In this document: positions 31,338 to 41,456 of the stretch, in pieces
Layout of the letters: every line of letters starts with the position of its first letter
Numbering within the stretch: position 1 is the stretch's first letter
Source: Imperialibacter sp. EC-SDR9
Lineage (GTDB): Bacteria > Bacteroidota > Bacteroidia > Cytophagales > Cyclobacteriaceae
Direction: 5' to 3'
NCBI RefSeq assembly: GCF_902498805.1
Contig: NZ_LR701575.1
Coordinates: forward strand, 190,454-254,453
DNA length: 64,000 nt
Position numbers and translations under genes: made by a program
Notes under the pieces: generated by a model
Database searches by the model: none
What the model was told of the DNA's origin: nothing
The model's input: only the letters and a program-made list of their open reading frames with translations

Positions 31338-34300
31338 TCAAGAGTCACGAGCCTCGCTTTCAACCTCAGGCTTGTCGGTTGCAAACTGGCTGGCGTATTC
31401 AGAAGGACTTACCCCAAAGTATTTTTTGAACCTGTTCCTGAAGTATTGCAGGTCATTGAAGCCCACGGCATACGTAATTTCAGAAACAGTCAGCTGATTT
31501 TGCTTCAGCATTTGGGCTGCCCTTTTGAGTCTTATGGTTCGGATAAACTCAACCGCTGTTTGGCCCGTTAGCGCCTTCACCTTTCGGTAAAAGTGCATTC
31601 TGCTCATGGCCACCTCTCTACCCAGATCCTCCACCCTGAACTCCGAATCACCAATATTGTCTTCGATGGTTTTCAACACCTTTTTCATGAAAACTTCATC
31701 CAGAGGAGTAATGGTAATCTCTTTAGGCTCCAACACCAGCTTCCTGCTGCCCATGAAACGCTCCCTCATCAGCTCCCTCGTCTTGATCAGGTTGCGTACC
31801 CTTATCTCCAAAAACCTGGAATCGAAAGGTTTGGTGATGTAGTCATCGGCCCCTGTTTCCAGGCCAATGAGTTTATCCTCCAAATCAGCCTTGGCTGTGA
31901 GCAAGATCACTGGTACATGACTTATCCGACTATCCGTTTTTACCAAATGGCACATTTCCACTCCATCCATTAATGGCATCATGATGTCAGAAATGATAAG
32001 GTCTGGTACCAGCTCGATGCATTTTTCCAGCCCTATTTTCCCATTTGGAGCATCAATAATTTCATAGCTGTGCTCCAGACTTTCTTTCATGTAGGTACGC
32101 AAGTCTGCATTGTCCTCCACTATCAGCACCAGCGGTTTACCCTCTTTGGGGTCGGTCTTCACAATAGCAGCCTCACCAGTGCTATGCTTGTCTCTTTCTT
32201 CCAACTCTTCCACCACATGACCGATGCTCACGGCTCCGACCTTTTCCGGCTCTACAATTTCACTGTCCTCCAAATGAGCTTTACCCAAAGGGATGAGCAC
32301 CTTGAAGCACGAACCCTCACCAAGCGTACTTTTTACTGATATCCTTCCCCTGTGCAGTTCCACCAGCTCCCTGGTAAGCGAAAGACCTATGCCAGTGCCC
32401 TCCTGGTCGCCGTGATGGTCAATATCTGCCTGATAGAACCTGTCAAAAACTGATTGCAGATGTTCCTTTGGAATTCCCACGCCACAGTCTTTGACTGTGA
32501 TTTGCACAAACTCCCCGCCTGCATCGCTATCAGTCATTTCCATCGAAATCCGGCTCACATTGAGCGAGATTTCTCCCTCAATGGTAAACTTGAAGGCATT
32601 CGACAGCAGGTTCGTTACTATCTTTTCAATTTTATCATGATCAATATATGCTTCCAGGGGAGCGTTCGGATGGTTGTAGGAATAGGAAAGCTTTTTTTGG
32701 GTGGCGTAAGACGAAAAAGACGCTGCGATTGGCTTTAAAAACTCGACTACGTCCGTTCGGCTCGCTTCCAGCTTCATGCTGCCACTGCCCAGCTTTGACA
32801 AGTCGAGCAGCTGATTGATCAATCTTAGCAACCTCTCTCCGCTCCTGATCATTACGCCGTACTGTTTCCTTACGTCGCCACGAAAGGCACCTGAGTACAT
32901 CGACTTTAGTGGGCTTAGCATCAAAGTGAGCGGGGTCCTGAATTCGTGAGAGATGTTAGCAAAAAAGTTGGACTTCATAGCGTCCATTTCTTGCATTTTG
33001 GTCAGCTCCATGTGCTCAAGTCGCAAGTCACTTTTGAGTCTTTCTCTGTAGATAAGCACTTGTCGATACCATAGAAGCAGCCCAATCCCAATGCATACAT
33101 ACACAGCATAGGCCCACCAGGTAGCCCACCACGGGGGTGTTACTATTATTCTCAACGAAGCCCCTTCTTCATTCCAAAGACCATCATTATTGGAAGCCTT
33201 TACCCTAAAAACATAGTCGCCGTGAGGCACCTTGGTGTAGCTGGCAGTGCGCTGAGTGCCAGCCTCGTGCCAGTGCTCATCATATCCTTCCAGCCTATAA
33301 GAGTAGCTGTTTTTAAATGCCTGAGAATAGTTAAGCGCCGCAAATTCAAAGCTAAATTCGTTTTGGTGATAGGTCAGCGTTATTTCTTTTGTATCAACAA
33401 TGTTTTGTGCCAAAATTGAGCCCTTTGCTCCCGGCCTCACTTCTTCATTGTATATCCAAAAGTTGGTGATGTACACGGGTGGTATGTGTGGATTCTCCTT
33501 TACCTCTCCCGGATAGAATGAATTAAAACCATTTACCCCACCAAAAAAGAATTCGCCAGACTGGCTTTTCAAATAAGCGCCCCTTACAAACTCCTGTTCC
33601 TGCAGCCCGTCTGCAGTGCTGTAATTTTTGAAACTCTTTCTTTCAGGATCGAATTCACTGATTCCCTGATTGGTGCTGATCCAAAACTTGCCCCGCTCAT
33701 CTTCCAAAATTCCGTTGACTACATTATCGGCAAGCCCATCATTTTTGCGTAAAGTTTCGAAGGTTCCTTTTTCGTAGTCAAACTTGTTAAGACCTGCCCA
33801 GGTGCTGACCCATAGGGTGCCTTTGGTGTCCTCATAAATAGCGTTTACCACATTGCTGCTGAGGGTGGTAGAGTCCTTGGGGTTGTTGGTGTAGGTTTTA
33901 AAAACCGGCTCTCCATCGCCAGCAAATGTCATTTGTAAAAGGCCTCCTCCTTCAGTTCCAATCCAGATGTTATCCCGACTGTCTTCAAACATCGTAAATA
34001 CCCTGTTGTGACTCAAAGATTCGGGGTCATCAGGATTCACTTCGTAATGCAAAAATGTGCCCGTCTTCCTATCAAACAGATCCAGTCCTTCATAGAATGC
34101 ACCCACCCACAGTCTACGCCGACTGTCTTCAAAAATCGAAAACACATAGTTGGATCCTATGCTTGAAGCATCATCTGGATCACTTTCAAATCGCTGAAAG
34201 GTGCCTGTTTTTTTATCAAACCTATTGAGTCCGCCCTCCCAGGTGCCTGCCCAAAGATCTCCGTAGCTATCGATCTCTAAAGAAATGACGGAATTACTCC

Positions 34301-35570
34301 CGATGCTTTTGGGGTCATTGATGTCGTGCACATAGCTTTTTACCTGGTTGGTTTTCCTGTTAAAATGGTTGAGACCTCCGCCGTCGGTACCTATCCACAG
34401 GTTGCCTTCCTTGTCTTCCACAAAGCAGATGATGTCATTGTTGGCCAGGCTATGCCCACCGGATGGCGGCAAAATATGGTGAATGAACTTTGTCTGATAC
34501 TGATCCCATTTATTCAAACCCCTGTTGCGGGCAGCCAGCCACATGGTGCCAATATTGTCTTTGTAAACTGCCCAAATCGAGTTAGCACCTACACTTGTTG
34601 GGTCGAGTGGATTGGGCCAAAAGTTGGAAAACTCCCCGGTTTGCTTGTCGTAGATCGACAATCCACCGTTCTCCATTCCCAGCCAAAGCCGGTTATAGTT
34701 GTCCTCGCTGATGCTAAGCACAATGTTGTGCACCAAGCCAGTTGGATCTACAATATTGGGCATCAGTCTTTGAAACTCTACACCATTATCTTTTGGCACC
34801 AGGCGGCTGAGACCCTCTCGTGTACCAATCCAAATTTGCCCGTCACTGTCTTTCAAAAATGAGTTCAGGTAGTTACTGGAAAGGCTCTTTACATTGCCAG
34901 GCTCATGACGGTGATGAATAAACCTTTGTCCGCCAGTGTCAAACCTGTCCAGTCCGCCACCGTAAGTCGCCACCCAAATATTGCCGTTGCTATCTTCGCA
35001 AATTGACCTTACGTGGTTGTTGGCCAAACTCAGGGGGTCTTTTATGTCATTCTTAAAATGCTTGAAAGCTTTTGAGTCGGCATACATCACATTCAACCCC
35101 CCACCCTCAGTGCCAATCCAAACATTGTCGTGGCTATCGATGAACAGATCTGTCACCCAATTGTCGGAGAGGCTTTCTGGATCGTCGGGTTTCGTTTGGA
35201 AACGGGTGAAGTTGTCGGAGTTTCTGTTGTAGAGATTCAGCCCAGCGTCCATTGTTCCCACCCAAATATTGCCATCCTTGTCCTCTGCCATGCAGTTTAC
35301 AAAGCTGCTGCTCAGCGAGGTGCTGTCTCCATGGATATACTCATATACCTTAAACTCAATCCCATCATATTGATTCAGTCCGTTTCGGGTGCCAAACCAC
35401 AAAAAGCCATGCTGATCCTGGATGATGCTCGTTACTGACTTTTCTGAAAGACCGTCAGTCAGCTGTTCAAACTTAATATTGCTCGTCAGCGCAGAGTTGT
35501 TTTGGGCGTTGGCCCATTTGGTCGCAACCTGACACAAAGCAATCAAAACGAAATACCTTATCCACCCCAT
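31338..35570 (-). CDS. Hybrid two-component system regulator (HTCS)
   Basis: A roughly 1,410-residue one-protein signalling system. ATG at 35570 gives a signal/anchor MGWIRYFVLIALCQVATKWA; an upstream in-frame ATG at 35648 is less likely. Order: about 12-14 Reg_prop propeller repeats (about 25-700, repeated D-x-x-G-x-x-W-I-G-T), Y_Y_Y domain (about 740-800), one TM (WWAYAVYVCIGIGLLLWY), HisKA with His875 (ISHEFRTPL), HATPase (N-box NLLSNAFKF, GTGIGLSL), receiver with Asp1195 (ISDIMMP) and an AraC-type HTH at the C-terminus. It would sense a periplasmic oligosaccharide and activate nearby genes. Its stop is followed by the GGTCTGTC repeats. Confidence 0.93.
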   Translation of the reverse strand: MGWIRYFVLIALCQVATKWANAQNNSALTSNIKFEQLTDGLSEKSVTSIIQDQHGFLWFGTRNGLNQYDGIEFKVYEYIHGDSTSLSSSFVNCMAEDKDGNIWVGTMDAGLNLYNRNSDNFTRFQTKPDDPESLSDNWVTDLFIDSHDNVWIGTEGGGLNVMYADSKAFKHFKNDIKDPLSLANNHVRSICEDSNGNIWVATYGGGLDRFDTGGQRFIHHRHEPGNVKSLSSNYLNSFLKDSDGQIWIGTREGLSRLVPKDNGVEFQRLMPNIVDPTGLVHNIVLSISEDNYNRLWLGMENGGLSIYDKQTGEFSNFWPNPLDPTSVGANSIWAVYKDNIGTMWLAARNRGLNKWDQYQTKFIHHILPPSGGHSLANNDIICFVEDKEGNLWIGTDGGGLNHFNRKTNQVKSYVHDINDPKSIGSNSVISLEIDSYGDLWAGTWEGGLNRFDKKTGTFQRFESDPDDASSIGSNYVFSIFEDSRRRLWVGAFYEGLDLFDRKTGTFLHYEVNPDDPESLSHNRVFTMFEDSRDNIWIGTEGGGLLQMTFAGDGEPVFKTYTNNPKDSTTLSSNVVNAIYEDTKGTLWVSTWAGLNKFDYEKGTFETLRKNDGLADNVVNGILEDERGKFWISTNQGISEFDPERKSFKNYSTADGLQEQEFVRGAYLKSQSGEFFFGGVNGFNSFYPGEVKENPHIPPVYITNFWIYNEEVRPGAKGSILAQNIVDTKEITLTYHQNEFSFEFAALNYSQAFKNSYSYRLEGYDEHWHEAGTQRTASYTKVPHGDYVFRVKASNNDGLWNEEGASLRIIVTPPWWATWWAYAVYVCIGIGLLLWYRQVLIYRERLKSDLRLEHMELTKMQEMDAMKSNFFANISHEFRTPLTLMLSPLKSMYSGAFRGDVRKQYGVMIRSGERLLRLINQLLDLSKLGSGSMKLEASRTDVVEFLKPIAASFSSYATQKKLSYSYNHPNAPLEAYIDHDKIEKIVTNLLSNAFKFTIEGEISLNVSRISMEMTDSDAGGEFVQITVKDCGVGIPKEHLQSVFDRFYQADIDHHGDQEGTGIGLSLTRELVELHRGRISVKSTLGEGSCFKVLIPLGKAHLEDSEIVEPEKVGAVSIGHVVEELEERDKHSTGEAAIVKTDPKEGKPLVLIVEDNADLRTYMKESLEHSYEIIDAPNGKIGLEKCIELVPDLIISDIMMPLMDGVEMCHLVKTDSRISHVPVILLTAKADLEDKLIGLETGADDYITKPFDSRFLEIRVRNLIKTRELMRERFMGSRKLVLEPKEITITPLDEVFMKKVLKTIEDNIGDSEFRVEDLGREVAMSRMHFYRKVKALTGQTAVEFIRTIRLKRAAQMLKQNQLTVSEITYAVGFNDLQYFRNRFKKYFGVSPSEYASQFATDKPEVESEARDS

Positions 35571-35922
35571 GCTCTTCAATATTGCTATCGTTATTGAAAA
35601 ATTCGCCACTCTGTAAAGATCAGGAAAAATCCAGACCCATAAAGGCACCTTTTTTTAAAACATTTATAATATCCCCAATAAAAGCATCACTTCAAGTGCT
35701 TTTTTCAGAAGGTTACAAATACCGTGGTCTTTTGAAAGAAGTGTAGGCAAGTTTGGGTAATGCAATAGTTTACTTTGTATTGAGTATATTATGTATCAAT
35801 GTAGAGAAACAAAAATGCCCGGAAACTAGCCGGGCACTTTTGTTAACGACATTTTATGTTTACCAAACTTACTAGTAGCACATTGTAGCTGATGAATTTA
35901 CAATTTCACCGAACTGCGATGC
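35571..35922. other. Gene-free gap with a terminator
   Basis: A 352-bp gap upstream of the HTCS gene on the minus strand and downstream of the PD40 protein gene. It should contain the HTCS promoter. Only the hairpin at 35811-35840 stands out. Confidence 0.5.
35811..35840 (-). terminator. Intrinsic terminator of the PD40 protein gene
   Basis: TGCCCGG (35816-35822), 7-nt loop, CCGGGCA (35830-35836), with AAAAA on the left that reads TTTTT on the minus strand. It lies about 80 bp beyond the stop at 35923. Confidence 0.8.
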
Positions 35923-37446
35923 TTACTTTTTTCCTGAGTTACTCACGAAAGCCACTGATTTACTATCGGGCGACCACGATGGTGTATTGATAGTACCCTG
36001 CCCTCCGTACATGTAGGCAAGTACCTTTGACTGGCCACCGGCTGCCGCCATAATTTTCAGCTCAACTCTTTTGTACGGTGGGTGGTCATTCACAGGAATC
36101 GTTGGAGGAAACGAAATGTAAAGTATCCACTTCCCGTCAGGGGAAATGTGAGGGAACCAGTCGTTGTTGTCGTCGAACGTAAGCTGTTCCTGTCCCGTGC
36201 CGTCGGCCTTCATGCGCCAAAGCTGCATAGTACCCGACTGCGACCCGTTGTAATAAATGTATTTACCATCTGGGGAGTACTCGCATCCGTCGACATGGCC
36301 ATAAGTGAAATTGGTTAGCTGAGTTTCTACCTTTGTCTTAATATTGGCTTTGTAGATATTGTAGCCTTTTGTTTCACCCCGTTGTGCCACATATACCACC
36401 TCTTTGTTATTGGGAGCCCATCCATGAAAGTAAGAGGGCGTTTTTTCGGTAACCAGATCCGGAATTCCACCGGTCAAGGGCAGCACATACACAGTCGACC
36501 CACCACCGGGCAACCCGTCTCTGTGGCTGCTTACCGCCAGCATTTTACCATCAAAGGAAATGCCGTGGTCATTGTTGTTGCGCTTCAGATCGCCAGTATT
36601 TAGCTGCTGAGGCTCTCCGCCAGTGAGCGGAATAGTATAAATAGAACCATCCATGTTAAAAAGAAGCTCCCTGCCATCGGGCATCCAATTGGGTGCCTCG
36701 AAGCCCTTTTCCTTTTCGTAAATCACGGTTCTTTTACCATCAGCTATTGTCATTGTCTCCAGGCGGGCACCGAGCCAGCCCTCTCTATAAGGATTGTAAG
36801 TGGCTGGCAGCGGCTTGTCTATTCTTACATTCCATGCTATTCCTTCCTCTACTACGTCTGGGTTGTGCGAGCCCACGAAAATGCCGGCTAACACCTCATC
36901 AGGCATATCCGGCATCATGTGTGAGCCAATCAACTGAAGTGGCTCCCCGAAATGGGCGGCCCTCATGATCAACTCCTTACCAGAGCGTTCAAGTTGGATG
37001 ATTGTATAATTACTTTTCGGCGGAAAAATCTCATCCTGAGGATCTCGCATAAACGCTCCTCGTAACTCCCTCCATTGTAGCACCGTTAGTCCGTCGCCAT
37101 GAAGAGTGGCGCTGACATGGGCCGCACTCTCATCCAACGATTCTCTCACCATCCAACCAATTTTACGATGGGGATCAACTCCGTCGCCATTGAAACCAAA
37201 GTTGGCTGTCAAGATAAAGTCTCCTTTTAGTTTTTGGTGGGCAAAGTGAAACTCGTCCCTTTCAAACCAGATATTGTACCCCGCACCTTTGATAGAATAG
37301 GTTTGTGTTTGCTCGTTGTAGGTAGCACCCCCTTTATTTTTTGGGTTGCCAACATCCACGTGGTCAGAAAATATTCCGACGGGACTTTGGGCGTTTGTCA
37401 TGCCAAGTGAAAGCAAAAAGCTTAATAGTAGTAGCCTAATTTTCAT
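35923..37446 (-). CDS. Secreted TolB/PD40-type beta-propeller protein
   Basis: A 507-residue protein with a signal peptide (MKIRLLLLSFLLSLGMTNAQ). The N-terminal part (about 22-200) is a concanavalin-like sandwich similar to DUF1349 (GFNGDGVDPHRKIGWMVR). The C-terminal part (about 230-507) contains at least five PD40/TolB-like blades with the repeated S-P-D-G-K-W/x-I/L pattern (YSPDGKYIYY, ISPDGKWILYIS, SWSPDSKSVAFVS). Predicted to bind a glycan or a peptide at the cell surface; no enzymatic site is seen. Monocistronic. Confidence 0.82.
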   Translation of the reverse strand: MKIRLLLLSFLLSLGMTNAQSPVGIFSDHVDVGNPKNKGGATYNEQTQTYSIKGAGYNIWFERDEFHFAHQKLKGDFILTANFGFNGDGVDPHRKIGWMVRESLDESAAHVSATLHGDGLTVLQWRELRGAFMRDPQDEIFPPKSNYTIIQLERSGKELIMRAAHFGEPLQLIGSHMMPDMPDEVLAGIFVGSHNPDVVEEGIAWNVRIDKPLPATYNPYREGWLGARLETMTIADGKRTVIYEKEKGFEAPNWMPDGRELLFNMDGSIYTIPLTGGEPQQLNTGDLKRNNNDHGISFDGKMLAVSSHRDGLPGGGSTVYVLPLTGGIPDLVTEKTPSYFHGWAPNNKEVVYVAQRGETKGYNIYKANIKTKVETQLTNFTYGHVDGCEYSPDGKYIYYNGSQSGTMQLWRMKADGTGQEQLTFDDNNDWFPHISPDGKWILYISFPPTIPVNDHPPYKRVELKIMAAAGGQSKVLAYMYGGQGTINTPSWSPDSKSVAFVSNSGKK

Positions 37447-37910
37447 GGTGTTGTTCTTAAAATTTATTGCCAGGCAGATCTGGAGTGGCTAAAGAAATGT
37501 CCTCTGTAGTCAAGAACACCTCTGCTCTGGCAAAGGTGGATACAATTCGGTCAATGAGTGGATGCCGGATGTAACAATGTAACTGGACATTTTATTTTCT
37601 AGGAAGCAGGTCAGCGAAGGCTAAGTTGACACCAATGCCCGGGCAAAGCTATTTGTAACTTTCCCAAGTGGTAAAAAGCCCTAAACCACGTTAAGCTTTT
37701 TTACCTAAAAAGAATATTTCCACATTTAAATATGAAAGGGCTTCCTCTCCGGCTTAGTTTACGAAAAGGCGGTGTTGGGTGTAAACGAACAAGAACCATA
37801 AACGAGTATAAATACATCGAAAGAGGGCGGTAATTACCCGCCCCTTTTTCTTTTGATGGCTGGCGTTAGCGGATTATGGTATTTGGAAGGGAAAAGTGAG
37901 TTTGCCAGAC
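37447..37910. other. Gene-free gap with a plus-strand hairpin
   Basis: A 464-bp gap between the PD40 protein start and the next minus-strand stop. It includes a 33-codon plus-strand frame (37732-37833, MKGLPLRLSLRKGG...) that ends inside the hairpin at 37825-37851. The frame is basic, has no clear promoter and is not called as a gene. Nothing else is recognisable. Confidence 0.45.
37825..37851 (+). terminator. Orphan plus-strand terminator-like hairpin
   Basis: GGGCGG (37825-37830), loop TAATTAC, CCGCCC (37838-37843), then CTTTTTCTTTT. The T tract suits a plus-strand transcript, yet no plus-strand gene lies upstream. Confidence 0.6.
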
Positions 37911-38822
37911 TTAGGTTGACAAAACTTTATTTAGCTTATCGTATAGCGCTTTTACTTTCTGCTTTGGGTCACCGGTGCCAAGTGTTTCGATGGGTAAATA
38001 ACCTTTGTAGCTCGATGCTTTAATAATGTCCACCAGCCTTTTCAGGTCTGTCTCCACTTCTTCGCCGTTTTCAAAAATGAGCTCTTTGATTTGCCAGTTG
38101 ACAGCATAAGGAATAGTCTTCTCAATTTCCTCGTAGGGGTCTCCTACCCGGTAACTGCCTGTGTCCAAAATAAGCCCGAACCACTCTGAGTCGATCATAT
38201 CCATAATCCTGGTCACGTGCTCGGCCGTTTTGATAAAGTCGTTATGGTTTTGAATGGCCACTGTGACGCCAAACTTCTTGCCATGATCAATACATTCCTG
38301 GATATCTTTCACCATCCAGGCGGCAACGTTGTTCCATGAAAACCCGTCGGGCACTTTAGCACCTGCAAAAATCCTGATCACAGGAGCCCCGAGCTTAGCG
38401 GCAGCTTCAATCCAATTTTTTACCAGCTTTATTTCTTCCTTTCTTTTTTCAGGATCGGCCAGCGTAAAATCGTTGCGAACACCGGTGCCACTTATGTCCA
38501 ACCCCAACCGAAAAGCGTGCCTCTTGATCTCAAACAGGTAGTCATCTGGCGGCACATTGGGGTAGCCTTTGAAATAGTAAGCAGTAATATCCACAGCCGC
38601 AAAACCAACTTCTGAACAGTACTCCAGCATATCGTGCACATCCATACTGCCATCGGTAAGTGGCGCATTGAAGGAAAATGCATTGAGACTGATTTTCAAC
38701 TGAGAAGCTTTTGCAGACCTGCCCGCAATATGCTGTGCCACAAGCGTTGGCGTTGAAGCAAAGTTCACTGCCGATAACGCAGATAGGCCTAGTGCACCCT
38801 TCAAAAGCTGTCTTCTTTTCAT
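37911..38822 (-). CDS. Exported sugar phosphate isomerase/epimerase-like TIM barrel
   Basis: A 303-residue TIM-barrel protein, second of three in the window. ATG at 38822 (MKRRQLLKGALGLSALSAVNFA) gives a Tat-like leader; the frame opens 14 codons earlier. Barrel signatures are GFAAVDITAYYF near residue 76, VAIQNHNDFIKTAEHV near 187, WFGLILDTGSYRVGDPYEE near 215 and GYLPIETLG near 277, including Glu/Asp/His metal-ligand candidates. Family members isomerise free or phosphorylated sugars. Single gene, diverging from the YdjC deacetylase gene at 38972. Confidence 0.82.
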   Translation of the reverse strand: MKRRQLLKGALGLSALSAVNFASTPTLVAQHIAGRSAKASQLKISLNAFSFNAPLTDGSMDVHDMLEYCSEVGFAAVDITAYYFKGYPNVPPDDYLFEIKRHAFRLGLDISGTGVRNDFTLADPEKRKEEIKLVKNWIEAAAKLGAPVIRIFAGAKVPDGFSWNNVAAWMVKDIQECIDHGKKFGVTVAIQNHNDFIKTAEHVTRIMDMIDSEWFGLILDTGSYRVGDPYEEIEKTIPYAVNWQIKELIFENGEEVETDLKRLVDIIKASSYKGYLPIETLGTGDPKQKVKALYDKLNKVLST

Positions 38823-38971
38823 GCTATTTATCATGACTGGGGTATTCTTCAATGAGCTGTTCACACTTTTGTGTGTCAGCGCATTCTCTAAATTAATAAA
38901 CTTCCATTATTTTACACCTCATTAATACTTTATCTTAGCATTACTTATTTCTAAACCTACCAAAACTGAGC

Positions 38972-39817
38972 ATGATCAGATTATTTCAACCAGCGTTGCT
39001 TTTTCTTCTTTTTACCGGCAGCATCCACCTTTCAGCGCAGCGCCTTATTGTTCGTGGAGACGACATGGGATTCTCTCATAGTGGCAATGAAGCGTTGATA
39101 AAGACGTTTAAGGAGGGAATAGAAACATCAATCGAAGTGATTGTTCCATCGCCATGGTTTCCTGAAGCCGTTAAAATGCTGGCAGAAAACCCTGGTATTG
39201 ACGTCGGCATTCATCTGGTGCTCACCAGCGAGTGGGACAATGTGAAATGGCAGCCACTGACCGACGCACCAAGCCTTCGAAACAAGGACGGATACTTCTT
39301 CCCAATGATATGGCCCAATAAAAACTATCCGGGACAAGCAGTGCTTGAAAATAAATTCAGCCTCGATGAAATTGAAAAAGAGTGGAGAGCACAGATAGAA
39401 CTTGCAAAAAAAATGATTCCCAGGCTCAGTCACATCTCGGGCCATATGGGCTGCACAAACCTGAACGATGAAGCGGCCGCCATTGCCAAAAAGCTGGCTA
39501 TTGAATATGATATCGATATTGATACGCAGCAATTGGGCGTGCAGGGTGCCAGGTACGATGGGGATCATGCTACACTCGCAGAAAAGAAAGAAAGCTTCAG
39601 TAAAATGCTCAACAAGCTGGAAAAGGGCAAAACCTACATGTTTGTAGAACATCCGGGCATCGACACGCCGGAACTGAGGGCTATTTCTCACATTGGTTAT
39701 GAGAACGTGGCCGAAGACCGCCAGGGTGTAACCGACCTATGGATAGACGAAGAAATCAAGGCGTTAATAAAGAAAAAGGGCATTCGGCTTATCAGCTACA
39801 AAGACCTTGTGAAATAG
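38972..39817 (+). CDS. Exported ChbG/YdjC-family polysaccharide deacetylase
   Basis: A 281-residue protein with a signal peptide (LFQPALLFLLFTGSIHLSAQ). The family metal-binding DDMG (RGDDMGFSHSGN, about residues 31-38), GIHLVLTSEW (about 79-88) with its His, and the ISGHMGCTNL block (about 152) with its His match ChbG/YdjC, which removes acetyl groups from diacetylchitobiose-type sugars. The mature protein would act in the periplasm. It lies on the opposite strand from the TIM-barrel gene, 150 bp from it, and 64 bp before the aldehyde dehydrogenase operon on the same strand. Confidence 0.87.
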   Translation: MIRLFQPALLFLLFTGSIHLSAQRLIVRGDDMGFSHSGNEALIKTFKEGIETSIEVIVPSPWFPEAVKMLAENPGIDVGIHLVLTSEWDNVKWQPLTDAPSLRNKDGYFFPMIWPNKNYPGQAVLENKFSLDEIEKEWRAQIELAKKMIPRLSHISGHMGCTNLNDEAAAIAKKLAIEYDIDIDTQQLGVQGARYDGDHATLAEKKESFSKMLNKLEKGKTYMFVEHPGIDTPELRAISHIGYENVAEDRQGVTDLWIDEEIKALIKKKGIRLISYKDLVK

Positions 39818-39881
39818 TGTTGAATGGAATCCCGCAATAGTTTTAACTAATTTTACTTACGAAAGACACCATCAATTATTC

Positions 39882-41456
39882 ATGCAATTAACAGGAAAGA
39901 ATTTAGTCGGAAATAAACTATCAAGTCTCAATCCCCAAAGCTTCAAAGGACACGGCGGGCACTCAGGCATCGCATTCCACGAAGCAACAGTCGGAGAAGT
40001 CGATCAGGCTGTAAACATTGCCCATAAGGCTTTTGGCAGCTACAAAAACACCTCAGGAGTAGAAAGAGCGATTTTCCTTGAGCGCATCGCTCAGCTAATC
40101 GACGAAAACAAGAGCGAACTAGTAGCCCTCGCCATGACGGAGTCACGACTGCCTGAAGGAAGACTCATGGGAGAAACAGGACGTACTACAGGCCAGTTGA
40201 AGCTATTTGCGTCTCTTCTTAGAGAAGGCTCCTGGGTCAATGCCATGATCGACCCCGCCATCCCTGACCGCCAACCGCTGCCAAAGCCCGATGTACGCCA
40301 AATGCAAAGACCGCTCGGCCCGGTGGCTGTTTTTGGCGCCAGCAATTTTCCGTTTGCATTTTCCACCGCTGGCGGCGACACCGCCTCAGCACTTGCTGCA
40401 GGCTGCCCAGTTGTGTGCAAAGCACATCCGGGTCATCCGGCTACATCCGAGTTGGTAGCCTCCCTCATCATACAAGCTGGTAACGATACCGGCATGCCCG
40501 AGGGTGTTTTCTCCCTGGTGCAAGGCGAAGGTTATGAGGCAAGCGTTCACCTGGTCTCTCATCCGGCGATAAAGGCGGTAGGGTTTACCGGTTCGCTTGG
40601 CGGAGGCAGAGCCCTCTTCAATGCTGCCGCCAAACGAAACGAACCAATCCCGGTTTATGCTGAAATGGGTAGTGTGAATCCTGTATTTGTGTTGCCAGAA
40701 ATATTGGAAAAAGAGGCCACTTCACTTGGGCAGAAGCTGGCTGGCTCTAACCTGATGGGTGCCGGGCAGTTTTGCACCAACCCTGGTGTGATTGTGGCCG
40801 TAAAGTCGAAGGCCCAGGAGCAGTTTACTGAAGCCTTCAAAACAGCCCTTGAGGCCGCCTCTGCCGACAATATGCTCACAGAAAAAGTATTTAGTGGCTA
40901 CTGCAGCAACCTCGGCAAAATGGCCTCGCTGCGAGGCGTTACCCAGCTCGTCGGCGACTTAACGGCAAAAGAAGGTGTAGCTGCTATCCCACACATGTTT
41001 CAGGTAGAAGCAAGTGCTTTTATCAACAACCCTGCACTTCAGGAAGAAGTTTTTGGCCCGAGTTCTTTACATGTAGTGGCCGCCAACGAAGCACAAATGC
41101 AGCAAGTGGCTGATATCCTTCATGGACAGCTTACAGCAAGCGTTTGGGGCACAGAAAAAGACATGAAAGCGCATTCGGAGCTGATAGGAACCCTTGAAAG
41201 TAAAGCTGGCAGAGTTATCTTCAATGCACCTCCCACGGGTGTGGAAGTAACCTATGCCATGGTGCATGGTGGCCCCTACCCGGCTACCACCGACAGCAGG
41301 TCTACTTCAGTAGGCACCAACGCTATTTATCGTTTCACAAGAGCAGTGTGCTATCAGGGTTATCATCAGGCACTGCTGCCTGAGGCGCTGCAAGATGCAA
41401 ATCCATTGTCCATCACAAGAAAAGTAAACGGGCAGTTTACCGATAAAGCGCTATGA
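39882..41456 (+). CDS. 2,5-dioxovalerate (alpha-ketoglutaric semialdehyde)-type aldehyde dehydrogenase
   Basis: A 524-residue cytosolic NAD(P)+-dependent aldehyde dehydrogenase. Catalytic Cys298 is in GAGQFCTNPG, and Glu is in EMGSVNP about 35 residues earlier. The lead segment RPLGPVAVFGASNFPFAFS near residue 145 and GFTGSLGGGRALF near 235 are typical of the class III alpha-ketoglutaric semialdehyde dehydrogenases. It is translationally coupled (ATGA overlap at 41453-41456) to DUF6786 and then to an FAH-family protein. Together they fit the last steps of a non-phosphorylating oxidative pentose or uronate route: 2-keto-3-deoxy acid to 2-oxoglutarate semialdehyde to 2-oxoglutarate. Confidence 0.85.
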   Translation: MQLTGKNLVGNKLSSLNPQSFKGHGGHSGIAFHEATVGEVDQAVNIAHKAFGSYKNTSGVERAIFLERIAQLIDENKSELVALAMTESRLPEGRLMGETGRTTGQLKLFASLLREGSWVNAMIDPAIPDRQPLPKPDVRQMQRPLGPVAVFGASNFPFAFSTAGGDTASALAAGCPVVCKAHPGHPATSELVASLIIQAGNDTGMPEGVFSLVQGEGYEASVHLVSHPAIKAVGFTGSLGGGRALFNAAAKRNEPIPVYAEMGSVNPVFVLPEILEKEATSLGQKLAGSNLMGAGQFCTNPGVIVAVKSKAQEQFTEAFKTALEAASADNMLTEKVFSGYCSNLGKMASLRGVTQLVGDLTAKEGVAAIPHMFQVEASAFINNPALQEEVFGPSSLHVVAANEAQMQQVADILHGQLTASVWGTEKDMKAHSELIGTLESKAGRVIFNAPPTGVEVTYAMVHGGPYPATTDSRSTSVGTNAIYRFTRAVCYQGYHQALLPEALQDANPLSITRKVNGQFTDKAL

